A stretch of 64,000 bases of DNA. It comes from Verrucomicrobiota bacterium. Its GTDB lineage: Bacteria > Verrucomicrobiota > Verrucomicrobiia > Opitutales > Opitutaceae. A program made the position numbers and the translations under genes. Shown piece after piece: positions 27,838 to 35,915 of the stretch. Where the stretch lies: NCBI GenBank assembly GCA_023443455.1, contig JAEZUE010000059.1:1-64000 (forward strand), read 5' to 3'. Numbering within the stretch: position 1 is the stretch's first letter; the number at the start of each line of letters is the position of its first letter. The notes beneath the pieces were generated by a model. It did not search any database. It had not been told where the DNA came from and was given only the letters and a program-made list of their open reading frames with translations.

Positions 27838-29319
27838 ATGCTCGACCAAAGTTACTTCCAGGCCGCCGGTGCGGTCGTCGCCGTCTATATCGTGCTCGTG
27901 GCCGTCGCGCAGTTGCTGCAACGCGTGCGCGGGCTGCGCTTCCGTTGGCCGTACCACCTTTTCGCCCTCGCGGCGGCGCTGCTGGTGGGGGCGTATCTGA
28001 CCCCCACGGATCTCGGCTGGCGGGCGGAGGTGTTCAAGCACCTCACGGCGGCGGTGGTCGTGTTGGCCGCATTTCCCCTGGTCGCGTTGCTGAACCGCTC
28101 GTGCTGGATCCGTTACGACAAGGCCGGGCGTCGCATCGAGGCGCCTCGGGTGCTCATCGACCTGACCGGCGTGGCGGTCGCGGTCGCGGCGGTGCTGGTG
28201 TCGATGCAGTTCGTCTACGATGTGCAGGTGCCCGGGCTGCTCGCCGGTTCGGGCGTGGCGGCATTGGTGCTCGGCTTGGGCATGCAGGACCAGCTCAAGA
28301 ACTTGTTCGCCGGACTGGCGCTTCACTTCGAGCGGTCGTTCAAGGTGGGCGATTGGCTGCTTTTCGACAACACCCACGCCAAGGTGATCGCGATCTCCTG
28401 GCGCTCCGTGCGCCTGGTGTCCGAGGACGATGTGCAGATCGAGGTGTCGAACAGCCAGCTGCTCGAAGGGGCGATCTACAACTTCCAGAAGCCGGCCCCG
28501 ATGCACAGCGAGCGTTTCAAGATCGGTCTGCACTATGACATCCCGCCCCTGCGGGTGCAGGAGGTCCTGGCGACGGCCGCAGCCTCGGTGCCCGGGGTGC
28601 TGGCGGATCCGCCTCCGAGTGTCCTTGTCTACGATTTCTCCGATTCGGCGATCATCTACGAGGTCGAGTTCCGGCTCGAGGATCACGGGCTCCGAGAGGA
28701 ACTGCTCAGCGAAGTGCGAACGCATTGCTGGTACGCGCTGAAGCGCGCCGGGATGCAGATTCCGTATCCGCAAATTGTAATACACAAGGCCGTGACGGCG
28801 GACACCACGGAGGCGGCGCGCAAATCCGCGGCGGACTTTCTGCGCGCCCACAAGATCTTCGGCTGCCTCACCCCAAAGCAATGCGGCGCTTTGGTTCAGG
28901 CGAGTCCGGTGGTGCAGTTCGCCCGCCATGAGCACCTCATCGACCAGAATGCGGCCGGTTCCTCGATGTTCGTGCTGGTCAAAGGCTCGGTCGACGTGCG
29001 CATCGCGCGCGACGGCCAGGAGGTGAGTGTGGCCAAGCTCGGAGCCGGTGATTGCGTAGGCGAGATGTCCTTACTGACCGGCGAACCGCGCACCGCCACC
29101 GTCGTGGCGGAGGCGGAGGTCGAGGCGGTCGAACTCGGCAACGCCGTCTTCGGTGCTTTCGTGCGCTCCAATCCGGCGGTGCTCGAGCAGCTCGGCGACC
29201 TGCTTGCGCAACGCCAGATGGCCAATGCCGCGCACGCGGCCAACGCGGCGAAGACGACACCCGAGCAGGCTCGCAACACCATGCTCGGCCGTCTGCGCTC
29301 GTTCTTCGCGCTGGGCTGA
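27838..29319 (+). CDS. MscS-family channel with C-terminal cyclic-nucleotide-binding domain
   Basis: 493 residues from ATG 27838; the frame is open upstream only through repeat DNA. Four N-terminal membrane helices lie about 8-30, 40-60, 66-86 and 105-128. The MscS pore helix and beta domain follow: 'GSGVAALVLGLGMQDQLKNL' (Gly/Ala-packed pore helix) and 'SFKVGDWL'. Residues about 350-455 are a cNMP-binding fold with 'GAGDCVGEMSLLTGEPRTAT', the phosphate-binding cassette whose Glu and Arg hold cAMP or cGMP. This is the bCNG type: MscS pore, weak or no mechanical gating, opened by cyclic nucleotide. The adenylate cyclase operon lies immediately upstream on the same strand. Confidence 0.88.
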   Translation: MLDQSYFQAAGAVVAVYIVLVAVAQLLQRVRGLRFRWPYHLFALAAALLVGAYLTPTDLGWRAEVFKHLTAAVVVLAAFPLVALLNRSCWIRYDKAGRRIEAPRVLIDLTGVAVAVAAVLVSMQFVYDVQVPGLLAGSGVAALVLGLGMQDQLKNLFAGLALHFERSFKVGDWLLFDNTHAKVIAISWRSVRLVSEDDVQIEVSNSQLLEGAIYNFQKPAPMHSERFKIGLHYDIPPLRVQEVLATAAASVPGVLADPPPSVLVYDFSDSAIIYEVEFRLEDHGLREELLSEVRTHCWYALKRAGMQIPYPQIVIHKAVTADTTEAARKSAADFLRAHKIFGCLTPKQCGALVQASPVVQFARHEHLIDQNAAGSSMFVLVKGSVDVRIARDGQEVSVAKLGAGDCVGEMSLLTGEPRTATVVAEAEVEAVELGNAVFGAFVRSNPAVLEQLGDLLAQRQMANAAHAANAAKTTPEQARNTMLGRLRSFFALG

Positions 29320-29370
29320 GCGGATCGCCCGGTGTCGGGTTTGCCGCGGGGGCGGGCGGCGTCGGAGACC

Positions 29371-29439
29371 GCAGGCAGGGACGCCTGCGCCACGGCGAAG
29401 TGAGCCGGACGGTCGTGGCGCCGGCCTCCGTGCCGGTGG
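29371..29439. repeat. REP-like modules a and d
   Basis: Single copies of module a (29371-29393) and module d (29415-29439) of the GTGGCGC-head family, between the converging MscS and pectate-lyase genes. Confidence 0.75.
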
Positions 29440-29500
29440 GGTTGGGTGTGGGCTGGCGTGGCGGCGTGGCGGAGTCGAACCATGGGGCTGAAGGCCCCCG

Positions 29501-30757
29501 TCACGTTTCCGCTCGGGTGTCGCTCATTATGTGGCGGCGGCCGCCGAGGCCGTCGACCGAGCGTAGTGGATCGAAACGCTGGCGCGTTCCGCTACGGCGC
29601 CACGGCGCCACGGCGCCGATGCGCGTGCGCCAAGCGGGCAGTTCCCGGGTGAGCAGCGTCTCCGGCCAGTCGCCGTACCACGCATAGCCAGTGCGGCGCT
29701 CGCGCTCGATCTCGGCGAACGTGCCGACGCGCTGGCCGCCGCGGTTGGCGAGCACCGGCTCGTTGGTTTCGAGATCGTAGAACCGCGCCCACAGCCGTGG
29801 CGCGGCCGCGTCCCGCACCAGCCGCACGTCGTCGCGGGCGGTGTGGTATTCGTAGTCGACGGACTCCGCCCGGAAGCGTTCGAGCCGCCAACCGGTGATC
29901 GCACTCGCCTCGAGCCATGCCGCGGCGCCCTCGACCGCGGCGACGACCTCCGGCGAGGGGCGCTCGATGCTCATCAGGTACAACAGCGCGTCGATGCTTT
30001 CGCGGCTGGTGATCGACGGCAGCTCGAAGGAGCGCCCGAGCGCGGGAGCGAGCGTATCCGGGTTGTACTGGCCGGCCCAGCCGGTGAGGCGCGAACCCTG
30101 GCGAATCTGGAGTTTGAGTACGCACGCGTTGCCGCGCTCGACGGCGGCGGCGGCCCGGGCGCGCAGCGGCGGTTCGACCCAGCCGAAAGGACCGGCGCCG
30201 GCCGCGACCTCGCGGAGCAACGACAGCACGTTCGGAGTGACGGCGTCGGCGAAGGTGATCAGCCCGCGGTAGCCCTCGGAGTTGGGGAACGAGTGCGGCC
30301 AGCCGCCGGAGGCGTGCTGCGCGGCGAACAGGTAGTCGAGACCGCGCAACGCCGCGTCGCGGTAGCGGGCGTCGCCGGTGATTTGGTACGCGCCGGCGAG
30401 GTACGCGATCTGCGGGCAGGTGGCGCTGTTGTCGAGGCTGGCGTCGGGCTTGTCGCGGTCGGCTGCGATGGCTGTCTGTTCCTCGGGCGGGAGAATGCGT
30501 AGCGGGTCCTCGTTCTCGCGCCAGCCGCCGTTGCTGCGCTGGTAGAGCAGGATGTGGTCGGCGATGCCCACGACGTGGTCGGGCGCGAGCCGCGGGTACT
30601 CGGTCGTGTGGTGGGAGTTGCGCCAGTGGTGGATGCCGTCGGCGAAACCGTCGAGCGGCAGGAGTGCGCTGGTCTTGGCGCCGAGCGGCAGGGCGGCGAA
30701 CACGAGCAGCGCGGGCGAGAGACGAAAGATCGGGGCGAGGGGCATGGCGCGAAGCAT
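29501..30757 (-). CDS. Secreted pectate lyase, PL10 type
   Basis: 418 residues with a Sec signal peptide (about 1-27). PL10 marks include 'HHWRNSHHTTEYPRL' near the N-terminus, 'LDNSATCPQIAYLA' (DNxAT, catalytic region), 'ASGGWPHSFPN', 'ITFADAVTPNVLSLLREV', 'RFYDLETNEPVLANRGG' and 'TGYAWYGDWP'. PL10 enzymes cleave polygalacturonate by beta-elimination. Two substitutions relative to the usual 'TFNDNAM' block are present, so activity should be tested. The last 37 residues (after 'WRTRIG') do not look like PL10: they are encoded by three perfect tandem copies of the octamer ACGGCGCC (29594-29617) and by repeat-like DNA, so the stop has probably been displaced by repeat insertion. Confidence 0.8.
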   Translation of the reverse strand: MLRAMPLAPIFRLSPALLVFAALPLGAKTSALLPLDGFADGIHHWRNSHHTTEYPRLAPDHVVGIADHILLYQRSNGGWRENEDPLRILPPEEQTAIAADRDKPDASLDNSATCPQIAYLAGAYQITGDARYRDAALRGLDYLFAAQHASGGWPHSFPNSEGYRGLITFADAVTPNVLSLLREVAAGAGPFGWVEPPLRARAAAAVERGNACVLKLQIRQGSRLTGWAGQYNPDTLAPALGRSFELPSITSRESIDALLYLMSIERPSPEVVAAVEGAAAWLEASAITGWRLERFRAESVDYEYHTARDDVRLVRDAAAPRLWARFYDLETNEPVLANRGGQRVGTFAEIERERRTGYAWYGDWPETLLTRELPAWRTRIGAVAPWRRSGTRQRFDPLRSVDGLGGRRHIMSDTRAET

Positions 30758-31198
30758 TGGTGCCTCGGCGCGGGAGTCGAACGGGAAGCTGTCGGCTGGC
30801 GGTTGGGGGCTGGCGAAGGTTGGAGGGGTCCAGTCGGAGACATGGACCTACGGGCTGGCGTGCTGGCCGGAGTCGGAGAACGCAGGCAGAGATGCCTGCG
30901 CCACGGCGCGTGAGCCGGCGCAGCAGGACCGGTCTGTGACCGGTTCCGTTGGGCGTGGGCCGGCGAGACGGTTGGGGAAACTGTAGGCCAGGGCGCCGAC
31001 CTGGCCATTTGGAGAGGGGCTATATCGGCGCGGTGGCCTTGGCTCGGTGGATTCGAAACCGAGGCATTGGAAACCACTGACGCACACCAATGCACACTGA
31101 CGGGATCCAAAGCGTCGTGGGTCAGCGAGCTTGCTCGCGCCGTCATTCGCGCCGCTGGCGCGGTGGCGCGGGCGGCGGGAACGTGATCGGCGAGTTGC
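30758..31198. repeat. Intergenic REP-like cluster between pectate lyase and AbiEii
   Basis: No gene. Modules read in order: e (30827-30851, GTAG head on the right), a-variant (30882-30904), f (30923-30945, ACCGGTC/GACCGGT arms), g (30983-31006, GTAG head with GGCCAGG/CCTGGCC arms), and a GAGCTTGCTC core near 31122-31140. These are one-off members of families that recur elsewhere in the window. Confidence 0.7.
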
Positions 31199-32104
31199 TC
31201 AGCTCCAGTCGTTGCCGGCTTTCTTGTGGCGAAGCCACTCCCGGTTGCGCGCAGCCGCCTCCAGCACTGGGCCGATGAAGGCGCGGATCTCTTCGACGAT
31301 CGAGGCAAAGGCGAGCGATTCCTGGCCGTTGCGCTTCGCGAACGCCGCCCATGATCCTGCCCGCTCGGTCGCGAAGCGCTCGGTCAGCGCCGGTGGCGTT
31401 TCGGCCGGCAGGGTGGTGTGGCGACGGGAAAAGGTGGCGCGGATGGCGCGCGCCAAGGTTGCCCCGTCGAAGTCGAAAGTCCGCCCGAGGAACCAGAGGT
31501 CGAAGAAGTCCTTCATCCGGGTGTTGTTTTCTCCCAACGCCACCAACGCTTCGGCCTTTTCCGCCACGACGGTGTAGACCGGGTAGGCGCGCAGTTGCGG
31601 TGAGGGGAAGTCCAGAAGCGCCGGGAATGCGATGGTCTCCGCGGCCGGTGTCACGGTGTCGCCGAAGCCGATGTCCACCTGTAGCGGGATTTTGATGTTC
31701 GCGAGCCTCGCTTCCAGTTTCACCCGCAGTCCTGCGTAGGTGGCCGCTTCGCGGATCGGGCTGACGCGGACGGTGTCTGCGAGATATTCCAATCCGTCAG
31801 GTTCGACCGCGACGGCGCAAAGGCCGCGGAACATGTCACCGGTTTCGCTTTCCTCGGCCGGACCAACGCCGAGCAGATCGAGATCGCGGGTCGGGCGATG
31901 GGAGCCTTCGGCCCAAACGACAAACAGCATCGCCCCCTTGAGCAGAAACCGGTCCGCGTGCGGCGAACGGCTCAGTCGGTAGAGGAGTCGCTCGATGGCG
32001 AACCGGATCAACACCAGATCGAACGCTTCTCGCCGTTTTGCGGCGAGGTCGAGCAACCGCTGGCGGACCGACGCCGGCAGGTTGCGTTTGGGCGCGGCGG
32101 TCAT
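31199..32104 (-). CDS. abiEii: AbiEii-type nucleotidyltransferase toxin
   Basis: 301 residues from ATG 32104. DNA polymerase beta-like nucleotidyltransferase signatures: 'FLLKGAMLFVVW' (Lys56-Gly57) and 'RPTRDLDLLG' (Asp74 and Asp76, metal-binding). 'PLQVDIGFGDTV', 'YTVVAEKAEALVALGENNTR' and 'MKDFFDLWFL' complete the AbiEii/AbiGii pattern. Family members transfer nucleotides to tRNA or other substrates and arrest growth, acting in phage abortive infection. The start overlaps the antitoxin stop (ATGA), so the two are translated together. The longer frame upstream belongs to the antitoxin region. Confidence 0.9.
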   Translation of the reverse strand: MTAAPKRNLPASVRQRLLDLAAKRREAFDLVLIRFAIERLLYRLSRSPHADRFLLKGAMLFVVWAEGSHRPTRDLDLLGVGPAEESETGDMFRGLCAVAVEPDGLEYLADTVRVSPIREAATYAGLRVKLEARLANIKIPLQVDIGFGDTVTPAAETIAFPALLDFPSPQLRAYPVYTVVAEKAEALVALGENNTRMKDFFDLWFLGRTFDFDGATLARAIRATFSRRHTTLPAETPPALTERFATERAGSWAAFAKRNGQESLAFASIVEEIRAFIGPVLEAAARNREWLRHKKAGNDWS

Positions 32105-32703
32105 GTCAGGGACTCCGCGTAGGGCCGGACGACGTTGGCCACCCGACAGATTCGGGCGAAGTGCATCAGTTCGTCCATCGTGCACCGGCGTTCCCGCCAT
32201 GCTTCGCGCAGCGCTTCCAACGCCACGTCGAGACCGATCTTCCCGCGGTATTTGAAACAGTCGGCCACGGTCTTCGCCGGGCTGTACACCCTGACGTCGA
32301 CCCCTTCGACGCGGTGGATCTCGATGCCCTCGGTGAGCGCCGGGCCCGAGAACCACACGAAACGCAGGGGAAGCGAGCCGGGCTCGGGGTGCCAGGCCTT
32401 GCGCGGGAGCGCGAGCCACACTTCATGCGGACTCTGTGTCGTGAAATTGTGGAACCGAAGGGCGCTTTGCAGGCACACGACGCCCTGCGGCACCCGCTTG
32501 ACGGCTGCGGCCAGCGAGTGGTTTTCGCCGACCTTCGCTCGGGCGAGGCGGTAGAGCCCCCGGTCCACCTTCTCGACGAAGCCCTGCTCGACGGCGAGAC
32601 TCAGCCGGACCCGGGAAATGCCGGCGGCCTCCAGCTCCCGGGTACGGCGAACGGAGGAACCGGCGAAGGCGGCGGTCAGTGGATTTTTCGTGGCGCGGCT
32701 CAT
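32101..32703 (-). CDS. abiEi: AbiEi-type antitoxin/transcriptional regulator
   Basis: 200 residues. The N-terminal winged helix ('TRELEAAGISRVRLSLAVEQGF', then 'VEKVDRGLYRLA') binds DNA. The C-terminal part ('VVCLQSALRFHNFTTQSPHEVWLALPR', 'VYSPAKTVADCFKYRGKIGLDVALEALREA') is the antitoxin domain of AbiEi proteins. It represses its own promoter and counteracts AbiEii. Upstream, 32713-32736 is a probable operator. The whole pair is bracketed by REP-like repeats. Confidence 0.92.
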   Translation of the reverse strand: MSRATKNPLTAAFAGSSVRRTRELEAAGISRVRLSLAVEQGFVEKVDRGLYRLARAKVGENHSLAAAVKRVPQGVVCLQSALRFHNFTTQSPHEVWLALPRKAWHPEPGSLPLRFVWFSGPALTEGIEIHRVEGVDVRVYSPAKTVADCFKYRGKIGLDVALEALREAWRERRCTMDELMHFARICRVANVVRPYAESLT

Positions 32704-32712
32704 TACGGAACA

Positions 32713-32736
32713 TCGGCATTAATTGATTTAAGCCGA
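32713..32736 (-). promoter_or_regulatory. Probable AbiEi operator
   Basis: TCGGC and GCCGA arms enclose 14 AT-rich bases that include TTAAT/ATTTAA, 10 bp upstream of the AbiEi start. It is an AT island in GC-rich DNA, so it probably also holds the -10 region. AbiEi proteins are known to bind inverted repeats at their own promoters. Confidence 0.5.
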
Positions 32737-32783
32737 GGATATGTAAAGCTCGGTCGGTGTATTGGCCGGGGGCAAGGTCGCTC

Positions 32784-32850
32784 GCTCCAGTCGGAGACGT
32801 GGACCTACCGGATGCCATACCGGCGCAGTAGGACCAGTCTGCGACCGGTT
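32784..32850. repeat. REP-like modules e and f
   Basis: Module e (32784-32808) ends in CTAC, and module f (32828-32850) begins GTAGG and has CCAGTCTGCGACCGG as its core. The same e-f association occurs at 30827-30945. Confidence 0.7.
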
Positions 32851-32964
32851 CGGTAAGGCGTGGGCGTGCGGGGCCACCTCGGCGCGGTGGTATTCCGGTT
32901 GTGGGGCGGTGGCGGTGTGGCGGCTCTGCTGTTCAGCAGAGCAAGGCCGTCGAGATCGGGATTC

Positions 32965-33604
32965 GCAGGCAGGGACGCCTGCGCCACGGCGAGGAGAGCC
33001 GGTCGGTCGTGGCGCGCGGCTTTAGCCCGCGATGGCTGGTGTGAAGGCGGGGCCTGGGCGGTGGTGATGGAGGCCGAGCACCGGGGCCTGAAGGCACGCG
33101 CCACGGCTTAGCATGCGGACGAGGCGTGGCGCCGGCCTCCGTGCCGGTGGGGTTGGGCTCGGATTGGGGAGCGGGCGTGGATCGGAGATCGCAGGCAGGG
33201 ACGCCTGCGCCACGGCGAAGTGAGCCGGGCGGGCGTGGCGCGCGGCTTCAGCCCGCGATGGCTGGTGTGAGAGCGGAGCGTGGGCGGTGGTGATGGAGGC
33301 CGAGCGCCGCGGCCTGAAGGCACGCGCCACGGGTTGGCGTGCCGGACCGGGCGTGGCGCCGGCCTCCGTGCCGGCGGGGTTGGGCTCGGATTGGGGAGCG
33401 GGCGGGACCGGCGACCGCAGGCAGGGACGCCTGCGCCACGCATGAGCATGCCGGGCGGTCGTGGTGCGCGGCTTCAGCCCGCGATGGCTGGTGTGAAAGC
33501 GGAGCGTGGGCGGTGGTGATGGAGGCCGAGCACCGCGGCCTGAAGGCACGCGCCACGGCCGAGCATGCCGGATGGGCGTGGCGCCGGCCTCCGTGCTGGC
33601 GGGG
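32965..33604. repeat. Composite REP-like tandem array 2 (three 226-bp units)
   Basis: Modules a, b, c, d in the same order and orientation as array 1. Module a starts at 32965, 33191 and 33417, an exact 226-bp period; b at 33009, 33235 and 33461; c near 33070, 33295 and 33521; d at 33126, 33352 and 33578. Heads read GTGGCGC except one copy of b with GTGGTGC. No gene is present from 32737 to 33715. Confidence 0.88.
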
Positions 33605-33715
33605 TTTGGCTGGGCCGCGGTGGTTGGCGATTGGAAACGCCGCGCTGCAAGTTGCTCGACAAGCGCGGACGGCTTTGGGCAGCGTCGACGTTTTGTGTCC
33701 GCCAAACGACTTCCC

Positions 33716-34306
33716 ATGAGCAACACCACCACTCCCATGAAACAAGGTAATCCCGCGGTCGTCGGCCTCGCCGGCTTCGGTCTCACGACGCTGATGCTCC
33801 AGTTCCACAACGTGGGCTGGGCCGGCCTCGGGCCGGTCATCTGGCTCGGCATCGTCTTCGGCGGCGCCGCGCAGCTGATCGCGGGTCTCCAGGAGAAGGC
33901 CGCGGGCAACAACTTCGGCTACTGCGCCTTCACCTCCTACGGTGCGTTCTGGATCAGCCTCGCGCTGATGTTGCTCGGCAACCACTTCGAGGTCTTCAAG
34001 GCCTCGCACCACGACGTGGGCTGGTTCCTCGTGGGCTGGACGCTCTTCACCGTGATCCTCTGGATCGGCTCCCTGCGCATCCACGGTGCGATGGCCACGA
34101 CGTTCACGCTGTTGCTCGTTGGTTTCATCCTGCTCGATGTCGCGCACTTCTGCTCGCCCGAGCTGGCCCCGACCATCACGAAGATCGCCGGTTACGAGCT
34201 GATGGCCTGCGCGCTCGCCGCCTGGTACATGATGGCCCGCATCATCCTCAACGATCTCGCCGGCCGCGAGCTGCTGCCCGCCGGCCAGCCTTGGATCAAG
34301 GGCTGA
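33716..34306 (+). CDS. satP: Acetate/succinate uptake transporter, GPR1/FUN34/YaaH family
   Basis: 196 residues, six hydrophobic helices. 'NPAVVGLAGFGLTTLMLQFHN' is the family signature (NPAPLGLxGF), and 'IFGGAAQLIAGLQEKAAGNNFGYCAFTSYGAFW' carries the second conserved set. These proteins carry acetate (and succinate in SatP) with protons across the inner membrane. The frame is open upstream through repeats but the Met before SNTTTP is the only start that fits the family. A terminator follows 35 bp after the stop. No acetate-metabolism genes adjoin. Confidence 0.88.
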   Translation: MSNTTTPMKQGNPAVVGLAGFGLTTLMLQFHNVGWAGLGPVIWLGIVFGGAAQLIAGLQEKAAGNNFGYCAFTSYGAFWISLALMLLGNHFEVFKASHHDVGWFLVGWTLFTVILWIGSLRIHGAMATTFTLLLVGFILLDVAHFCSPELAPTITKIAGYELMACALAAWYMMARIILNDLAGRELLPAGQPWIKG

Positions 34307-34340
34307 TCGCACGCGGCGACCAACGACTCGCTTTTCCCTA

Positions 34341-34375
34341 GCCGGCGGCACCGCGAGGTCCGCCGGCTTTTTTTT
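34341..34375 (+). terminator. Intrinsic terminator of satP
   Basis: GCCGGCGG pairs with CCGCCGGC over an 11-nt loop, followed by eight T residues; a classic rho-independent terminator. Confidence 0.92.
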
Positions 34376-34456
34376 CGGAAAGGCGTTCGGGGCTTCGCCC
34401 GCGAAATGCCGCCGCCATGACGGACGGCATTCGGCCACGGGGTGGCCTCGCCTCCT

Positions 34457-34900
34457 TCAGCGGCGGGCGGCCTGCGGTTCGGTGCCGCGGCCGAGCAGGC
34501 GCACGAGGAAGGCGTCGACCGCTTCGCCGGCCGGCTCGGTGTCCTCATCGACGGCGACGATGCGGAGCCGTCGGGATCCGCCGGGCGTGGGCCAGGCGAT
34601 CTCATCGCCCACCCGGTAGCCGAGCAGCGCGGTGCCGATGGGCGAGAGCACCGAGAGGCGGCGCGCCTCGGCATCGGCATGCTGCGGGAGCGTGAGCGTG
34701 TATTCCTCGCGTTCATTCGAATCGAGGTCGACGAAACCGACGCGACAATTCATCGCGACGACATCGGCGGGGAACTGTTCGCGCGGCAGGACGGTGGCGG
34801 CCGCCAACTCGTCGCGCAGCGAGGCGCGGCCGGCAGCCTCGGGGTGGCGGGCGAGCAGGAGGTTGAGTTGGTCGAAATCATCTTTGCGGATGTGGATCAT
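34457..34900 (-). CDS. rnk: Rnk-like regulator (GreA/GreB C-terminal fold)
   Basis: 147 residues. A short N-terminal helix-loop ('IHIRKDDFDQLNLLL') is followed by a GreA/GreB-type FKBP-like domain ('VVAMNCRVGFVDLDSNEREEYTL', 'LSPIGTALLGYRVGDEIAW', 'LRIVAVDED'). The long Gre coiled coil is missing, as in Rnk, which binds RNA polymerase but does not stimulate transcript cleavage and affects nucleoside diphosphate kinase levels. Last gene of a four-gene minus-strand run, 20 bp after the AKR-fold gene. Confidence 0.85.
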   Translation of the reverse strand: MIHIRKDDFDQLNLLLARHPEAAGRASLRDELAAATVLPREQFPADVVAMNCRVGFVDLDSNEREEYTLTLPQHADAEARRLSVLSPIGTALLGYRVGDEIAWPTPGGSRRLRIVAVDEDTEPAGEAVDAFLVRLLGRGTEPQAARR

Positions 34901-34920
34901 GGTACGGATGGGCTGGTGGT

Positions 34921-35901
34921 TCAGGATGTGGTCATGGAAACGGTTTCGGGTCGGTCCGGGGCGTGCAGGCCGGGGAGCGCGACCGCGGGGGCCGGGCGGC
35001 CGATCTCGAGCAACTCGTGGAGCGAGAGCTCAAGATCGGCGGCGGCACTGAGGTCCTCGACCTGGGCCGAGGTTTCGGCCGGCACGAGCACGGCGCTCAC
35101 GGCCGGATCGGCGAGGGCCCAGGCGAGCGCGATGTGGCGCGGAGGAACTCCGCGTTTGCGGGCGAGCTGGGTGAGGGCGCAACTGGCAGCCGCCCGGGTC
35201 GAGTACGGGCGCAGCGGTGCGCGCTCCCGCTCTTCGGCGGAAGGGCCGAGGAACGGAGGGCGTACGATGAGCCCGAGACGTTGGTGTCGGGCCAGATCGC
35301 CCATCTCGCGCCAGCTCCCGCTGTCGAGTGTGGGCGCGACTTCGCCCTGGATCGCGTCGAGGCGGGTGAGCCGCCGCCTGTCGGCGTGCCCAATCCACTC
35401 CATCGCGCGCCAGGCGGGGAAGTCGGCGCCGCCGAGGTGCCGGAACATGCCGCTGCGTTGGAGGGATTCGACGGCGACGAGAAAGTCGTCGGCGGGAACC
35501 TCCTCGCTCCAGCGCACCAGCAACAGGTCGAGATACGAGGTGCCGAGGCGGCGCAGGGCGGCCTCGCATCGTGCACGGATCTCGACGGCGAGCCGGAAGT
35601 AGCTCCAGCCCGTCGGCGCAGGGGAAAGGTGGATGCAGTACGACAGCACCACTTCCGGGCGCGCGAGCCGGCGCTCCTGCAACCAACGGCCGACCAAGGT
35701 TTCGGAGAGCCCGCTCAGCGCGGGATCGCCGGCGGCGTCGCCGGTGTCGGCTTGCAGCTGGATGAAGTTCCCTCCGGCCCGGCGGAATGCATCGAGGATC
35801 GACGCGGCGTCGTCGGCGGTCGGCCCCCAGCCGAGCGCCGCGGCATCGAGGCAGTATTCGGAGATGTGCAGGTCGGTGCGACCGAGTTTGCGTTGTTTCA
35901 T
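34921..35901 (-). CDS. Aldo/keto-reductase-fold protein lacking the catalytic tetrad (pseudo-AKR 1)
   Basis: 326 residues from ATG 35901. The fold is unmistakable: 'MKQRKLGRTDLHISEYCLDAA' start, 'GLSETLVGRWL', 'ALRRLGTSYLDLLLV', 'RHIALAWALADPAVSAVLVP'. But the four catalytic positions are all changed: Asp to Gln48 (in NFIQLQ where NFFDTA is usual), Tyr to Thr53, Lys to Cys89 and His to Arg130. It therefore should not reduce carbonyls by the known AKR mechanism. It sits 14 bp after a metallophosphoesterase and 20 bp before rnk, and the operon starts with a second protein of the same kind. Role unknown: possibly ligand-binding or regulatory. Confidence 0.85.
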   Translation of the reverse strand: MKQRKLGRTDLHISEYCLDAAALGWGPTADDAASILDAFRRAGGNFIQLQADTGDAAGDPALSGLSETLVGRWLQERRLARPEVVLSYCIHLSPAPTGWSYFRLAVEIRARCEAALRRLGTSYLDLLLVRWSEEVPADDFLVAVESLQRSGMFRHLGGADFPAWRAMEWIGHADRRRLTRLDAIQGEVAPTLDSGSWREMGDLARHQRLGLIVRPPFLGPSAEERERAPLRPYSTRAAASCALTQLARKRGVPPRHIALAWALADPAVSAVLVPAETSAQVEDLSAAADLELSLHELLEIGRPAPAVALPGLHAPDRPETVSMTTS

Positions 35902-35915
35902 GGTGGTGGGCGGGT

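Noticed and set aside
29440..29500. GAGTCGAACC-like string resembling a tRNA T-arm
   Set aside because: No matching acceptor, D or anticodon stems could be folded around it.
32965..33604. Regular 226-bp tandem spacing suggesting CRISPR
   Set aside because: Units are long and made of several palindromes, there are no short unique spacers, and no cas genes occur.
34457..34900. Call as transcription elongation factor GreA/GreB
   Set aside because: The N-terminal coiled coil is absent and the length matches Rnk.
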